Shown here piece after piece: positions 1-9,802 of a stretch of 64,000 bases of DNA (its first letter is position 1; each line of letters begins with the position of its first letter). The stretch covers positions 286,934-350,933 of the forward strand of contig NZ_WLZY01000007.1 in the NCBI RefSeq assembly GCF_010122465.1. Direction: 5' to 3'. The notes beneath the pieces were generated by a model. That model had not been told where the DNA came from and searched no databases. It saw nothing but the letters and a program-made list of their open reading frames with translations. A program made the position numbers and the translations under genes. Origin of the DNA: Phytoactinopolyspora mesophila. GTDB lineage: Bacteria; Actinomycetota; Actinomycetes; Jiangellales; Jiangellaceae.

Positions 1-9
1 CCGGGCGGG

Positions 10-954
10 TCAGGAGAAATGGACATGGCCGGCATCGCCCTCATACGGCGCTCCATCGACCCGCACACCTTCACCGTCATACACCCGGCCGATCACCCGC
101 CACCGTTCCGGAAGCGGCACCTGGGCCGGGAACGTGGCCAGCATCGCGTTGTCGTCGCCGCCGGTGAGCACCCACGTCATCGGGTCTGCCCCCAGTGCGC
201 TGCCGACCTCGCGCATCGCCTCGGTGATCTCCAGCCGCTCGCGCTCGATGTCGATGCGCACATGGCTCGATTCGGCGAGGTGCCCCGCGTCGGCCAGCAA
301 GCCATCGCTGACGTCACACATGGCGGTAGCACCGAGCGTCGCGGCTTCGGGCCCCGCGTCGTACGGCACCTCTGGACAGCGATGAGCGTCGACCAGCGCG
401 CGTGGTGACCGGAATCCCCGGCTGAGTACCCGCAAGCCGGCCTCGGCCCAGCCCAGCCGCCCGCACACCGCGAGTACATCGCCGGCACGAGCGCCAGAAC
501 GCAACACCGGCTCCAGGCCGTCGAGCTCGCCGAGGGCGGTGATCGCGAGCACCACCGTCTCCGAGCTCACCATGTCGCCACCGATCACCGAGGCTCCTAC
601 CCGGGCACATTCGTCCCGCATTCCATCCGCCAACTCCAAGGTCCACGCCACGTCGAGGTCGCCCGGAGCGCCTAGGCCGACCGTGATGGCCGTAGCGCGC
701 GCCCCCATGGCCGCGATGTCGGACAGATTCTGGGCGGCCGCCTTGCGGCCGATGTCTCGCGCGGACGACCAGTCGCGCCGGAAATGTCGGCCCTCGACCA
801 ACATGTCAGTTGTCACGACGACGCGTCCGCTGCCCACTGCGATGATCGCCGCGTCGTCACCCGGACCGACGACAACCCCGTCTCCCTGCGGAAACCGGGC
901 TGTCACCGCGTCGATCAGACCGAATTCGCCCACATCGGAAACGCTGTCGGGCAC
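10..954 (-). CDS. thiL: Thiamine-monophosphate kinase
   Basis: Phosphorylates thiamine monophosphate with ATP to give thiamine diphosphate, the last step of TPP synthesis; cytosolic. The 314-residue product has the normal family length. The first AIRS-type half carries GPGDDAAII (residues 30-38) and TTDMLVEGRHF (48-58), the Mg-nucleotide acidic motifs. The second half has GDVLAVCGRLG, CDVSDGLLADAGHL and a TGGDD motif near 265. The GTG start at 954 is supported by GAGGAG five bases upstream. It is divergent from the Lrp-type gene. No TPP riboswitch is visible in the short leader. Family assignment is secure. Confidence 0.95.
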   Translation of the reverse strand: MPDSVSDVGEFGLIDAVTARFPQGDGVVVGPGDDAAIIAVGSGRVVVTTDMLVEGRHFRRDWSSARDIGRKAAAQNLSDIAAMGARATAITVGLGAPGDLDVAWTLELADGMRDECARVGASVIGGDMVSSETVVLAITALGELDGLEPVLRSGARAGDVLAVCGRLGWAEAGLRVLSRGFRSPRALVDAHRCPEVPYDAGPEAATLGATAMCDVSDGLLADAGHLAESSHVRIDIERERLEITEAMREVGSALGADPMTWVLTGGDDNAMLATFPAQVPLPERWRVIGRVYDGEGVRVDGAPYEGDAGHVHFS

Positions 955-1030
955 ACTGACTCCTCATTGGTCGCGGACAGGCGGTAGGTTGGCGCTCGGA
1001 CCATCTTTCCCTAGAGCTGGAGGCCAACCC

Positions 1031-1267
1031 GTGGTGGTACAGGCATACATCCTGATACAGACCGAGGTCGGCAAGGCGGCCGACGTCGCCCGGCAGATCG
1101 CCGAGATCGACGGCGTCACCCTCGCCGAAGACGTCACCGGGCCCTACGACGTCATCGTGCGCGCCGAAGCCGACAACGTCGACGACCTCGGAAAGCTGGT
1201 TGTCGCCCGCGTTCAGGCCATCGACGGCATCACCCGAACCCTGACGTGCCCCGTCGTACATCTCTGA
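1031..1267 (+). CDS. Lrp/AsnC ligand-binding (RAM) domain protein
   Basis: A 78-residue stand-alone RAM/AsnC C-terminal domain, starting VVVQAYILIQTEVGK and containing the family-typical GPYDVIVRAEADN. It has no helix-turn-helix, so it cannot bind DNA by itself in the usual Lrp way. Such proteins are usually amino-acid-sensing effector domains that form oligomers or partner with full-length Lrp proteins. The GTG start at 1031 is preceded by GGAGG at 1019-1023. The next gene starts inside its 3' end (22-base overlap), so the two are probably translationally coupled. The biological target is unknown. Confidence 0.85.
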   Translation: MVVQAYILIQTEVGKAADVARQIAEIDGVTLAEDVTGPYDVIVRAEADNVDDLGKLVVARVQAIDGITRTLTCPVVHL

Positions 1268-1701
1268 TTCTCGCCCTGCTCGCTCTCACCGTGTCGGGGT
1301 GCGGATTCGGCGCGGTCTCCATCGAGCCGCACACCGCAGAAGCTGGCAGCGAAGAGACCTGCACGGCGTTGCTGAAGGACCTACCTGAGGTTGTCAGTGA
1401 CGCTGTTCGCCGTGACGTCGCCCCCGAGGCAGCTCTGGCCACCGCGTGGGGTCAGCCGCCGATAGTGCTGCGTTGCGGCGTCTCCATGCCTTCTGCTTAC
1501 CGGCCGGACACACAGCTCATAGACGTCGGAGGGGTCGGCTGGTTCGCCGAAGAAGGCGACGGCGGGGTCTTTTTCACCGCCACCGACCGGGAAGTCTTGG
1601 TTGAAGTAGCCGTGCCGGACGACTACGCGCCGGCAGGGTTCGTCCTGGACGACATCTCCCCCACCGTCGCGTCCCACATCCCCGAGCGCGGCCTGCGCTG
1701 A
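1246..1701 (+). CDS. DUF3515-family lipoprotein
   Basis: A 151-residue predicted lipoprotein. It has a short basic N-terminus (MPRRTS), a hydrophobic stretch LILALLALTVSG and a lipobox cysteine at residue 19, so it should be anchored to the outer face of the membrane. The body has two conserved cysteines (ETCTALL and VLRCGVS) and resembles DUF3515, an actinobacterial family of unknown function often found beside thiL and ddl. The GTG start at 1246 lies within the preceding gene. Convergent with ddl, with only 16 bases between the stops. Function unknown. Confidence 0.8.
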   Translation: MPRRTSLILALLALTVSGCGFGAVSIEPHTAEAGSEETCTALLKDLPEVVSDAVRRDVAPEAALATAWGQPPIVLRCGVSMPSAYRPDTQLIDVGGVGWFAEEGDGGVFFTATDREVLVEVAVPDDYAPAGFVLDDISPTVASHIPERGLR

Positions 1702-1717
1702 ACGGGAGCGGGCCGGC

Positions 1718-2830
1718 TCAGCGTAGGCCCAGCGGCCGTTTGAGCGCGGTGGTGATCATCCGGTCCACCAACGCGCCGTAGTCCAGTCCCGACTTCTCCC
1801 ACAGCATCGGGAACATCGATGTAGGCGTGAAGCCGGGCATCGTGTTGACCTCATTGACGACGACGCTCCCATCCGGGCGCAAGAAGAAGTCGACCCGGGC
1901 CAGGCTCTCACACGACAACGCCTTGAACGCCGCCACAGCCATCCGGCGCATCCGCTCGGAGACCCCGGCCGGGACGTCTGCGGGGATGTCGAGCTGGACG
2001 TCGTCCTCGGGCAGGTACTTCGCCTGGAAGTCGTAGAACTCATGCGAGTCGTCGAACCTGATCTCGCCCAGCACACTCGCGTCGGGCTCGGCGCCGGAGA
2101 CGCCCTCGAGTACGCCGCATTCGATCTCGCGGCCGACGATCGCCTCCTCGATGATCACCTTCGGGTCGTGCTCACGGGCTGCCAGCACGGCGGCGTCCAG
2201 ATCACCCGGCTCGGCCACTTTGGCCACACCCATGCTGGAGCCAGCGCGGGCGGGTTTGACGAAGACCGGCCAGCCGAGCTCGTTGACCTCGGCACTCACT
2301 CGCTCCCGTTGCGGCTCCCAGTCCCCCGGCTCGACCAGCACATGCCTGGCTACCGGCAGCCCGGCGCCGCGCAGCAGGATCTTCATGACGTGTTTGTCCA
2401 TGCCGGCGGCCGAGGCAAGAACTCCGGATCCGACATAGCGCACGCCCGCCATCTCGAGCATGCCCTGGATGGTGCCGTCCTCGCCGTAAGGCCCATGCAG
2501 GAGCGGAAAGACGAGGTCGACGGCGCCCAGCTCACGAGGCACCTCTCCGGGCGACTGCTCGATCAGGCCGGAGCCCGCCGGCAGCAGCACGGTGCCGCCT
2601 TCGTCGCTGACCTCCGGCAGCCGGCCGTCGGTGATGGCCAGCTGGTCAGGTTTACCGCTGGACAGCACCCAACGGCCTTCGAGCGTAATGCCGACGGGCA
2701 CGACGTCGTAGCGCTCCGGATCCATCACGGAGAGCACGCCGCCCGCGGTGACGCAGGAGATCGTGTGCTCCGAGCTGCGGCCTCCGAAGACAACAGCGAC
2801 CCGGATGCGGGGTAGCGGTGTGGGGTTCAT
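1718..2830 (-). CDS. ddl: D-alanine--D-alanine ligase
   Basis: Joins two D-alanines using ATP for the peptidoglycan pentapeptide; cytosolic ATP-grasp enzyme. The 370-residue length is typical of the long actinobacterial Ddl. Visible motifs are FGGRSSEHTISC near the N-terminus, HGPYGEDGTIQG (about 114-125), the ATP-grasp lysine region KPARAGSSMGVAKV (about 193-206), RVDFFLRPDG and the Mg-binding NEVNTMPGF near 333-341. The ATG at 2830 is the only start in keeping with the N-terminal strand RIRVAVVFGG. It lies in the same direction as gpsA and plsC, about 90 bases downstream of gpsA. Confidence 0.95.
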   Translation of the reverse strand: MNPTPLPRIRVAVVFGGRSSEHTISCVTAGGVLSVMDPERYDVVPVGITLEGRWVLSSGKPDQLAITDGRLPEVSDEGGTVLLPAGSGLIEQSPGEVPRELGAVDLVFPLLHGPYGEDGTIQGMLEMAGVRYVGSGVLASAAGMDKHVMKILLRGAGLPVARHVLVEPGDWEPQRERVSAEVNELGWPVFVKPARAGSSMGVAKVAEPGDLDAAVLAAREHDPKVIIEEAIVGREIECGVLEGVSGAEPDASVLGEIRFDDSHEFYDFQAKYLPEDDVQLDIPADVPAGVSERMRRMAVAAFKALSCESLARVDFFLRPDGSVVVNEVNTMPGFTPTSMFPMLWEKSGLDYGALVDRMITTALKRPLGLR

Positions 2831-2917
2831 CGTCGCACGACCCTATCTCAGTACTCGGTGTGACGTTTTCACGGCCATTGTGCCGGTGTCACGGCTGCGC
2901 CCGCGTGGATAGCGCCG

Positions 2918-3943
2918 TCAGTGTCCATGACGTTCAGGCTTGGCCGAACGGGACAGCAGCGAGCGCAACATGTCCTGCGGCGTGATCTCGCCTTGGACCA
3001 TTCTGGTGACGTGCTCGACGATCGGCATGTCGACCCCTGACCGGCCGGCGAGATCCAGGATCGATTCACACGACTTGACCCCTTCGGCCACCTGGCGCGA
3101 CTGTGCGGCCGCTTCGTCCACGCTCATTCCCTCCCCCAGCCGCTCGCCGAAGGTGCGGTTACGCGACAGTGGTGAGGTGCACGTCGCCACCAGGTCACCC
3201 AGACCGGCCAGGCCGGAGAACGTGTACGGGTCGGCGCCCAGAGCTTGCCCCAGCCGGGCGGTCTCGGCCAGCCCCCGGGTGATGACGCTGGCCCGGGCGT
3301 TGTCACCGAATCCCAGTCCGACGGCGATCCCGACGGCCAGCGCGATCACGTTCTTCACCGCGCCGCCCAGCTCCGTCCCTACGACGTCGGTGTTCGTGTA
3401 GGGCCGGAAATGCGTGGTGTGGCACATACTCTGGACCCGGCGGGCCAGCTCATCGGTGTTCGCTGCGACAACGCTGGCGGCCGGTTGCCGCTGCGCGATC
3501 TCGCGGGCAAGATTCGGCCCGGAGACAACGGCGATCCGGTCCACGCCCGCGCCGGTGACCTCGGCGATCACCTCGCTCATCCGGTCGGCGGTGCCGATCT
3601 CGATGCCTTTCATCAAGCTGACCAGAATCGCATCCGCCGGCAGCGTCGACGTCCACTGCGTCAGGTTGGCCCGTAGGCTCTGAGACGGCACGGCCAGCAC
3701 CACGAGGTCCGCCCCGGCCGCCGCCTCGCCCGGGTCGGTGGTCGCCCGTAGCGTGGGCGGCAGCTCGATCCCGTCGAGATAGTCGGCGTTCACGTGGTCC
3801 CGGGTGATCGCCTCACACAACTCTGGGCGCCGGGCCCACAACACCACGTCGGCGCCCGCATCGGCCAGCACCATCGCAAACGCCGTACCCCACGATCCCG
3901 CGCCGAAGACCGCCGCTCTGGGATGACCGCTGGCCGAGGTCAT
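2918..3943 (-). CDS. gpsA: NAD(P)-dependent glycerol-3-phosphate dehydrogenase
   Basis: Reduces dihydroxyacetone phosphate to sn-glycerol-3-phosphate for phospholipid synthesis; cytosolic. 341 residues. An N-terminal Rossmann motif [17 protein letters not shown] (about 14-30) is followed by [12 protein letters not shown]. The C-terminal helical domain carries the catalytic-lysine region [18 protein letters not shown] and [13 protein letters not shown]. The ATG at 3943 overlaps the plsC stop by four bases (ATGA), so plsC-gpsA is translationally coupled. This fits a shared role: gpsA makes the backbone that acyltransferases use. Confidence 0.95.
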   Translation of the reverse strand: MTSASGHPRAAVFGAGSWGTAFAMVLADAGADVVLWARRPELCEAITRDHVNADYLDGIELPPTLRATTDPGEAAAGADLVVLAVPSQSLRANLTQWTSTLPADAILVSLMKGIEIGTADRMSEVIAEVTGAGVDRIAVVSGPNLAREIAQRQPAASVVAANTDELARRVQSMCHTTHFRPYTNTDVVGTELGGAVKNVIALAVGIAVGLGFGDNARASVITRGLAETARLGQALGADPYTFSGLAGLGDLVATCTSPLSRNRTFGERLGEGMSVDEAAAQSRQVAEGVKSCESILDLAGRSGVDMPIVEHVTRMVQGEITPQDMLRSLLSRSAKPERHGH

Positions 3944-4779
3944 CGATCCTCCTTCTCGCCCGGCGCCTCGTCACTCGCTTCGTCAGGCGTGGTGGCCGCG
4001 GATTCCGGCGCCTCATCGCTCTTGCTCACCTCAGCCGCGCCGGAGCCGCCATTGACCGTCTCCGCGCGTTCGGGCTGCATCTCAAAGCGCTTCTCCGGGG
4101 CGGTCTCGCCACGAACGATCTCCAGCTCGGCGACGACGGCAGCCATGATCCGGTCCGTGGCTTCACGCATCACCGCCGTGGTGACCGGCACGCCGCGCAA
4201 GTCGGCCAGGTCCACCGGCGCGCCGGCGCGAATGTTGATCACCTTGCGCGGAAAGAGCCGCACACGTTTCTTGTACGGCGGCAGCATCTCGTGCGCACCC
4301 CATTGGGCAACCGGGATCACATCACAGCCGGTCTCCAGAGCTACCCGCGCAGCGCCGGTCTTACCGCCCATGGGCCACATCTGCGGATCACGCGTGATGG
4401 TGCCCTCCGGATAGATGACGATGCACTCCCCCGTTTTGACCGCCTGGACGGCATCGCGGTACGCGACCGCGGCGTCTCCAGTGCGCCGGTAGACCGGAAT
4501 CTGGCCGCACCGGGCGATGATCTTCCCGGCCACCGGGATACGGAACAGGCTCTCCTTGGCGAGGAACCGGGTGGCACGCCCGTTGTCCCAGAGGAAGTGG
4601 GCAAACGTGAGAGGGTCCGCGTGTGAGATGTGATTGGCCGCGATCACCACACCTGTTCCCACCGGTGGGATATGTTCGCCGCCGGACCAGCGCTGACGCG
4701 TGATGGCAAGTAGCGTCGGCTTGACGATGCCCGCCACGACACGATAGGCCACCCCCAATCGTTGCTTTGGTCCGCCCAC
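3940..4779 (-). CDS. plsC: 1-acyl-sn-glycerol-3-phosphate acyltransferase (PlsC family)
   Basis: Transfers an acyl chain to lysophosphatidic acid to form phosphatidic acid; membrane-associated. The acyltransferase motif HISHAD (HX4D) and the YPEGTIT motif are present. I chose the GTG at 4779, giving 279 residues starting [13 protein letters not shown], because AGGAGG lies just upstream. An ATG at 4848 would add 23 residues of non-conserved character. The C-terminal 50 residues are a Glu/Ala/Ser-rich acidic tail of low complexity, not part of the catalytic fold. Coupled to gpsA by an ATGA overlap and divergent from cofC. Confidence 0.9.
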   Translation of the reverse strand: MGGPKQRLGVAYRVVAGIVKPTLLAITRQRWSGGEHIPPVGTGVVIAANHISHADPLTFAHFLWDNGRATRFLAKESLFRIPVAGKIIARCGQIPVYRRTGDAAVAYRDAVQAVKTGECIVIYPEGTITRDPQMWPMGGKTGAARVALETGCDVIPVAQWGAHEMLPPYKKRVRLFPRKVINIRAGAPVDLADLRGVPVTTAVMREATDRIMAAVVAELEIVRGETAPEKRFEMQPERAETVNGGSGAAEVSKSDEAPESAATTPDEASDEAPGEKEDR

Positions 4780-4957
4780 AAGCTCCTCCTTCTCGAATCT
4801 GCCGTCACTCGTCGAGTGTGAACCCGCGGGGGACAGTCTGGTGCCCAATGATGTGCGCGTCGAGTCCGGAATGGGAGCATAGTCTGGCGTGTTGTGGAAA
4901 CGTCGCCTGGCTCATCCGGCCCGCTCGTCGTCATCCAGGTGGTTGGGAAGGATATCG

Positions 4958-5662
4958 GTGCACGAACCATCGAACGGCGGCCTGCCTCGAGCCGGCGAAG
5001 ACACCGCACAGGACCCCGCGGTCACACCCGTCATGTGGTCCATCGTCATCCCCGTCAAACGGCCAGAGTTCGCGAAGACCCGCCTCACCGACGCCGTGGG
5101 AGAACTGCGCCCATACGTGGCTCGCGCATTCGCCACCGACACCGTTGCCGCTGCTCTGATCTGTCGCTCGGTCGCTGAGGTGGTCGTGGTCACCGATGAC
5201 GACGAAATCCGTGCCGAGGTGGAGCTACTCGGCGCCGACGTCGTCACCGACGCACCCGGCTCCGGACTCAACCCAGCGTTGCGGCATGGCGCCGAGACCG
5301 TCCGCGCCCGCCGGCCACGAGCCGCTGTCGCCTCGTTGTCCGCGGACCTGCCGGCTCTGCGGCCGGGCGAGCTTGAACGTGTGTTGACCGAAGCGGCGAA
5401 ACACCGGTCGTCGTTCCTCGCCGATGCGGGCGGGATCGGCACGACACTGTACGCCTGCGCCGGTGACGTCCCGTTCGAGCCCAGGTTCGGCGGCCGGTCA
5501 CGCGCCGCGCACCGCGCTTCAGGCGCGGTAGAACTCGACGTCGGCGACGTGCCGTCTGTGCGGCGCGACATCGACACCGCCGTGGACCTATGTGACGCCA
5601 TGCGTATCGGGCTGGGACCGCGCACCGAGTCGGTAATACTGCAGCTGGACTCCGTCATCTGA
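4958..5662 (+). CDS. cofC: Coenzyme F420 guanylyltransferase CofC/FbiD
   Basis: Activates 2-phospholactate or phosphoenolpyruvate with GTP to make the F420 side-chain precursor. The MobA-like nucleotidyltransferase core starts at [17 protein letters not shown], with [23 protein letters not shown] and a C-terminal GAVELDVGD / RRDIDT block. Start choice is uncertain. GTG at 4958 has GGAAGG seven bases upstream (234 residues); the ATG at 5033 gives the compact family-like start MWSIVIPVK without a good ribosome site. Divergent from plsC. It agrees with the F420-dependent reductase-like gene at 13.4 kb. Confidence 0.9.
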   Translation: MHEPSNGGLPRAGEDTAQDPAVTPVMWSIVIPVKRPEFAKTRLTDAVGELRPYVARAFATDTVAAALICRSVAEVVVVTDDDEIRAEVELLGADVVTDAPGSGLNPALRHGAETVRARRPRAAVASLSADLPALRPGELERVLTEAAKHRSSFLADAGGIGTTLYACAGDVPFEPRFGGRSRAAHRASGAVELDVGDVPSVRRDIDTAVDLCDAMRIGLGPRTESVILQLDSVI

Positions 5663-5678
5663 CGCGGCCGCAGCCCAT

Positions 5679-5808
5679 CCTGCAGGACGCTGCGTTACGT
5701 CCTGCGGCGCGAGCGTCAGGCACCACACCCCGCAGGACACAGCACTACGTCCTGCGGCGCGAGCGTCAGGCACCACACCCCGCAGGACACAGCACTACGT
5801 CCTGCGGA
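5679..5808. repeat. 50-bp tandem repeat with internal hairpins between convergent genes
   Basis: Positions 5701-5750 and 5751-5800 are an exact 50-base tandem duplication. A diverged partial unit lies before it (5679-5700) and 8 further bases after it. Each unit junction forms a hairpin with 9-base arms CCGCAGGAC / GTCCTGCGG and a 10-base loop. It fills the gap between the convergent cofC and hup stops, so bidirectional termination is a likely role. Confidence 0.85.
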
Positions 5809-6609
5809 TCACGTCCGCTCGTCACCAGGACTTGCGGAGGCTTGGCCCTGCGCTGGCGAAGCAGGCGGCGTCTCCGCCGGGGTGGTCTTCTTGGCAGCGC
5901 TCTTCTTGGCGGGCGACTTCTTGGCCGGTGCTTTCTTCGCGGCGCTCTTCTTCGCCGTGGTCTTCTTGGCCGGCGACGTCTTCGCAGCGCTCTTCTTTGC
6001 CGGAGCCGCGGCCTCGGACGCCGAATCGGCAGCCGGGGTCTTCTTAGCCGCACTCTTCTTCGCGGGTGACTTCTTGGCCGTACTCTTCTTCGCCGGCGGC
6101 TTCTCGGCGGCAGCCTTCTTGGCCGGCGACTTCTTCGCGGGCGACTTCTTCGCCGTGCTCTTCTTCGCCGTGCTCTTCTTCGCAGGAGGTGGTGCGTCCG
6201 ACGCCGACTCGGTAGGCGCTACCTCGTCCTCGCCCCGAACCACGCCTGCGGCCGCTCTGGCCGCCGACGACGCCGCGCGCGAGGCTACCTCCGCTGCGTG
6301 GGCCGCCTGTGCTGGCACCTGAGCCAGCGACTCAAGTGCCCGGTTTCGCGCCTTCTTCACGCCGGCGACGACGTCCCTGAGCTCCTTGTTCGGGTCGAAT
6401 TGCAGAACAGACCTCTTGGCCTTCTCGCCCTTTTCTTCGGTCTGCTCTTTGGACTGCCTGAACACGCCGAAACCTTTGATGGCGACCTTCTCACCGGCTT
6501 CCAGCGACCGCGTGATCCCGTCGACCACGGAGTCGAGGGCATGCTGGGCGGCTTCGCGATTGCCCTCGAAACTCTCGGCAATTCGATCGATCAGCTTCTT
6601 CTTCCCCAC
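5809..6609 (-). CDS. hup: HU-family nucleoid protein with long Lys/Ala/Pro C-terminal tail
   Basis: Histone-like DNA-compacting protein. Residues 1-90 are the HU fold, starting [14 protein letters not shown] with the DNA-arm signature IKGFGVFRQ. From about residue 140 the protein changes to a disordered tail of [10 protein letters not shown] repeats, like the eukaryotic-H1-like tail of mycobacterial HupB. The total of 266 residues is long for the family. The HU arm region is unusually charged ([13 protein letters not shown]). The GTG at 6609 has GAGGAG upstream. Monocistronic; upstream AT-rich DNA (6660-6720) is the probable promoter region. Confidence 0.92.
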   Translation of the reverse strand: MGKKKLIDRIAESFEGNREAAQHALDSVVDGITRSLEAGEKVAIKGFGVFRQSKEQTEEKGEKAKRSVLQFDPNKELRDVVAGVKKARNRALESLAQVPAQAAHAAEVASRAASSAARAAAGVVRGEDEVAPTESASDAPPPAKKSTAKKSTAKKSPAKKSPAKKAAAEKPPAKKSTAKKSPAKKSAAKKTPAADSASEAAAPAKKSAAKTSPAKKTTAKKSAAKKAPAKKSPAKKSAAKKTTPAETPPASPAQGQASASPGDERT

Positions 6610-6765
6610 CGTGGCTCCTCACTCGTGACAACACGCGCGCGGTTTTAGTTCACGCTCGCCCCTCACCCAAGACCATACGCATTTCGCGACGAATAAACAT
6701 CAACATCTACGTACATGTCTTGTCATCTGTGCCGTCAGGCTCCAGATGCAGCAGGAACCGCCGAG

Positions 6766-7356
6766 TCAGGCGAGGGTGCGGGGCTTGTGCGACGGCCGGC
6801 TGGCTTCGAAGTCGTCGATGGCGTCGGTGTGCCGCAGTGTCAGCGCGATGTCGTCGAGGCCTTCCATCAGGCGCCAGCGCGTGTAGTCGTCGACCTCCAT
6901 GGGCGCGACGATCCCGTCACAGGTCACCTGCCGCTGCTCGAGGTCGACGGTCACCTCAGCGCCCGGGTTGTTCTCCAGGACCTTCCAGATCTGCTCGATG
7001 TCGTCCTGCGACAGCTCACCGGTCACCAGGCCCTGTTTGCCGGAGTTGCCGCGGAAGATGTCGGCGAACCTCGACGACAGGACGGCTTTGATGCCGTAGT
7101 CCTTCAGCGCCCACACGGCGTGCTCACGTGAGGAGCCGGTACCGAAGTCGGCGCCGGCCACCAGGACGGAGCCGGAGCGGTAGGCGGGCTGATTGAGAAC
7201 GAAGGACTCGTCGCCACGCCAGGCGGCGAAAAGCGCGTCCTCGAACCCGGTCCGGGTGACCCGCTTGAGGTACACAGCCGGGATGATCTGGTCGGTGTCG
7301 ACGTTGCTGTAACGCAGCGGTATTCCGACGCCGGTGTGCCGGATGAACTTCTCCAT
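6766..7356 (-). CDS. leuD: 3-isopropylmalate dehydratase small subunit
   Basis: Small (swivelling) subunit of isopropylmalate isomerase, converting 2-isopropylmalate to 3-isopropylmalate in leucine synthesis, in complex with LeuC. 196 residues, standard length. Motifs include the N-terminal [36 protein letters not shown] (the aconitase swivel-domain serine loop) and [10 protein letters not shown]. The ATG at 7356 has AGAGGA upstream. It follows leuC with 92 bases between them that hold an 18-base-arm inverted repeat. Confidence 0.96.
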   Translation of the reverse strand: MEKFIRHTGVGIPLRYSNVDTDQIIPAVYLKRVTRTGFEDALFAAWRGDESFVLNQPAYRSGSVLVAGADFGTGSSREHAVWALKDYGIKAVLSSRFADIFRGNSGKQGLVTGELSQDDIEQIWKVLENNPGAEVTVDLEQRQVTCDGIVAPMEVDDYTRWRLMEGLDDIALTLRHTDAIDDFEASRPSHKPRTLA

Positions 7357-7379
7357 GAATCCTCTATTCGTCAGATCTC

Positions 7380-7436
7380 CCCATGATCATGAACACTAGG
7401 CGACCACATCGGTCGAGAAGTGTTCATGATCATGGG
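7380..7436. repeat. TGATCA-type inverted repeat between leuC and leuD
   Basis: Arms 7380-7397 (CCCATGATCATGAACACT) and 7419-7436 are perfect reverse complements over 18 bases, separated by 21 bases. The arms contain ATGATCAT. It could act as a hairpin that reduces read-through into leuD or stabilises leuC mRNA. It is a member of the family also seen at 13.8, 40.7 and 63.8 kb. Confidence 0.85.
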
Positions 7437-7448
7437 ATCAAGGCGGGG

Positions 7449-8846
7449 TCAGAGATCGGCAGGGGACGACAACGTGCCGCGCACGCTGGTCGCCGCTGCC
7501 ACCAGCGGGCTGACGAGGTGAGTACGTCCGCCCTTGCCTTGGCGGCCCTCGAAGTTCCGGTTCGACGTGGACGCGCTGCGTTCACCGGGTGCTAGCTGAT
7601 CCGGGTTCATCCCCAGGCACATCGAGCAACCGGCGTGGCGCCACTCGGCACCGAACTCCGAGAACACTTTGTCCAGGCCCTCGGTTTCGGCCTGCATCCG
7701 CACCCGGTGCGAACCGGGCACGACGAGCACCCGCACGCCGTCGGCCTTCCGGCGACCCTTCACGACGGCGGCCGCCGCCCGCAGGTCCTCGATGCGACCG
7801 TTGGTGCACGAACCGATGAAGACGGTGTCGACCGCGATGTCGCGCAACGGCGTGCCCGGCCGCAGGTCCATGTACTCGAGTGCCCGCTGCGCCGCGGCGC
7901 GAGCCGATTCGTCGGCGAAGTCGTCCGGGTTCGGAACCGATCCGGACAACGGCAGCCCCTGCCCAGGGTTCGTGCCCCACGTCACGAACGGCTCCAGCTC
8001 GCTCGCGTCGATGGTGACCTCGGCGTCGAACACGGCGTCGTCGTCGGTCCGCAGGCTCTTCCAGTATTCGAGCGCGGCGTCCCATTCCTTGCCGGCGGGC
8101 GCGTTGGGTCGGCCCTTGATGTACTCGAACGTCGTCTCGTCCGGAGCGATCATGCCGGCCCGGGCGCCCGCCTCGATGGACATGTTGCAGATGGTCATCC
8201 GCGACTCCATCGACAGCGACCGGATCGCCTCGCCCCGGTATTCCAGCACGTACCCCTGACCCCCACCGGTCCCGATCTTGGCGATGACCGCCAGGATGAT
8301 GTCCTTCGCGGTAGTGCCCGTCCGCAGCTCACCCTCGACGTTGATAGCCATGGTCTTGAACGGCCGCAGCGGCAGGGTCTGGGTGGCCAGCACGTGCTCA
8401 ACTTCCGAGGTGCCGATGCCGAAGGCCAGCGCACCGAAGGCGCCGTGCGTGGAGGTATGAGAGTCGCCGCAGACGACGGTCAGGCCTGGCTGAGTGAGGC
8501 CGAGCTGCGGGCCGACGACGTGGACGATTCCCTGCTCGGTATCGCCCAGCGGGTGCAGCCGTACCCCGAACTCTTCACAGTTGCGGCGCAATGTCTCGAT
8601 CTGGGTCCGGCTGGTGAGGTCCGCGATGGGCTTGTCGATGTCGATCGTCGGGGTGTTGTGGTCCTCCGTAGCGATCGTGAGGTCGGGCCGTCTGACCGGC
8701 CGGCCGGCGAGCCGCAGACCTTCGAAGGCTTGCGGACTGGTGACCTCGTGCACGAGGTGAAGATCAATATAGAGAAGGTCAGGCTCGCCCTCAGCACGGC
8801 GCACGACGTGCGCGTCCCAAACTTTTTCGGCCAGGGTGTTCCCCAT
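7449..8846 (-). CDS. leuC: 3-isopropylmalate dehydratase large subunit
   Basis: Catalytic 4Fe-4S subunit of isopropylmalate isomerase. The 465-residue length (start ATG 8846) is standard. I reject the longer reading from 8936 because [15 protein letters not shown] is the conserved N-terminus and GAGGAGAGG precedes 8846. Motifs: [15 protein letters not shown], the cluster cysteines in [13 protein letters not shown] and [14 protein letters not shown], and the substrate loop [16 protein letters not shown]. Divergent from the NdgR-like regulator, which in Streptomyces is known to control leuCD. Confidence 0.97.
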   Translation of the reverse strand: MGNTLAEKVWDAHVVRRAEGEPDLLYIDLHLVHEVTSPQAFEGLRLAGRPVRRPDLTIATEDHNTPTIDIDKPIADLTSRTQIETLRRNCEEFGVRLHPLGDTEQGIVHVVGPQLGLTQPGLTVVCGDSHTSTHGAFGALAFGIGTSEVEHVLATQTLPLRPFKTMAINVEGELRTGTTAKDIILAVIAKIGTGGGQGYVLEYRGEAIRSLSMESRMTICNMSIEAGARAGMIAPDETTFEYIKGRPNAPAGKEWDAALEYWKSLRTDDDAVFDAEVTIDASELEPFVTWGTNPGQGLPLSGSVPNPDDFADESARAAAQRALEYMDLRPGTPLRDIAVDTVFIGSCTNGRIEDLRAAAAVVKGRRKADGVRVLVVPGSHRVRMQAETEGLDKVFSEFGAEWRHAGCSMCLGMNPDQLAPGERSASTSNRNFEGRQGKGGRTHLVSPLVAAATSVRGTLSSPADL

Positions 8847-8910
8847 TGCCCTCTCCTCGTGTCCATGATTTGGTGATATGTGACTGCGACATGTCCAGCG
8901 GCGGCGGAAC

Positions 8911-8936
8911 TTGCATCTCGCATTCTGAGATGGCAA
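8911..8936. promoter_or_regulatory. Candidate IclR/NdgR operator
   Basis: CATCTC (8914-8919) and GAGATG (8927-8932) form an inverted repeat with a 7-base spacer; TTGC and GCAA flank it almost symmetrically. It lies just upstream of the regulator start (8946) and between it and leuC, the expected place for a shared operator. Binding is inferred. Confidence 0.45.
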
Positions 8937-8945
8937 TATCGAGTC

Positions 8946-9668
8946 ATGGACAACTCTAGCGGAGTTGGCGTCCTTGACAAGGCCGCCCTTGTGTTATCGG
9001 CGCTCGAAGCCGGTCCCGCGACGCTTGCCAACCTCGTCGCTTCCACCGGCCTCGCCCGTCCCACGGCACATCGCCTGGCGGTAGCGCTGGAGCATCACCG
9101 CCTTGTCTCTCGCGACCTACACGGCCGCTTCGTGCTCGGCCCTCGTCTCGGTGAGCTGGCCACAGCAGCCGGCGAAGACCGCCTGCTGGCCGCGGCCGGC
9201 CCGGTGCTGGCGCGACTGCGCGAAGCAACCGGGGAGAGCACGCAGCTCTTCCGCAGACAAGGCGACCAGCGCATTTGTGTAGCCGGAGCGGAACGCCCCA
9301 CCGGCCTTCGCGACACCATTCCGGTCGGAGCCACCGTCACCATGCTGGCCGGCTCGGCCGCGCAGGTCCTGCTCGCATGGGAAGAGCCGGAGCGGATGCA
9401 CCGTGGCCTGCAAGGGGCTCGTTTCACCGCCACCATGCTCGCGGCCGTACGCCGCCGAGGCTGGGCACAAAGCGTCGGCGAACGCGAACCGGGAGTGGCA
9501 TCGGTATCCGCACCGGTCCGGTCGTCCAGCGGACGAGTTGTCGCCGCGGTCTCGGTGTCCGGACCGATCGAACGGCTGACCCGCCAGCCGGGCCGCGTGC
9601 ACGCCCCCGCCGTACTCGCTGCCGCCGAGCATCTCAGCGGCGTCCTGAAGAACGCCGAAGAAGGCTGA
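8946..9668 (+). CDS. ndgR: IclR-family regulator, NdgR-like
   Basis: Transcription factor expected to control leucine and other amino-acid genes. Residues 1-65 form a winged helix-turn-helix ([34 protein letters not shown]), followed by the IclR effector domain with [25 protein letters not shown] and a final [13 protein letters not shown]. The ATG at 8946 (240 residues, [12 protein letters not shown]) is the conserved start; the longer frame from 8880 is not supported. Its divergent placement from leuCD is the diagnostic context for NdgR of streptomycetes. The ligand cannot be read from sequence. Confidence 0.88.
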   Translation: MDNSSGVGVLDKAALVLSALEAGPATLANLVASTGLARPTAHRLAVALEHHRLVSRDLHGRFVLGPRLGELATAAGEDRLLAAAGPVLARLREATGESTQLFRRQGDQRICVAGAERPTGLRDTIPVGATVTMLAGSAAQVLLAWEEPERMHRGLQGARFTATMLAAVRRRGWAQSVGEREPGVASVSAPVRSSSGRVVAAVSVSGPIERLTRQPGRVHAPAVLAAAEHLSGVLKNAEEG

Positions 9669-9802
9669 CCAGCCCGGATACCTACGTCACTTCCGGATTC
9701 GGGAACTTTCCGCGCGGATTGCGATGATTCTGGAGGGGCACCCGGAGTCCTACCGGCATCACCCGCACATGCGGACGAGATTCACCGGAAGGACCACCGA
9801 CT

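Noticed and set aside
955-1030. TPP riboswitch before thiL
   Set aside because: The divergent gap is only 76 bases and lacks the conserved CUGAGA and ACCUGA elements.
5882-6322. Hydrophobic 146-codon + strand frame opposite the HU tail
   Set aside because: It is the complement of AAG/GCC lysine-alanine repeats, giving Phe/Leu/Ala runs by chance.
7635-8876. 413-codon open frame opposite leuC
   Set aside because: Antisense shadow of leuC, which has intact Fe-S cysteine motifs.
9669-9802. Possible tRNA genes downstream of the IclR gene, where some actinobacteria carry tRNA-Glu/Gln
   Set aside because: No cloverleaf, TTCGA-type T-loop or acceptor stem could be found in this stretch.
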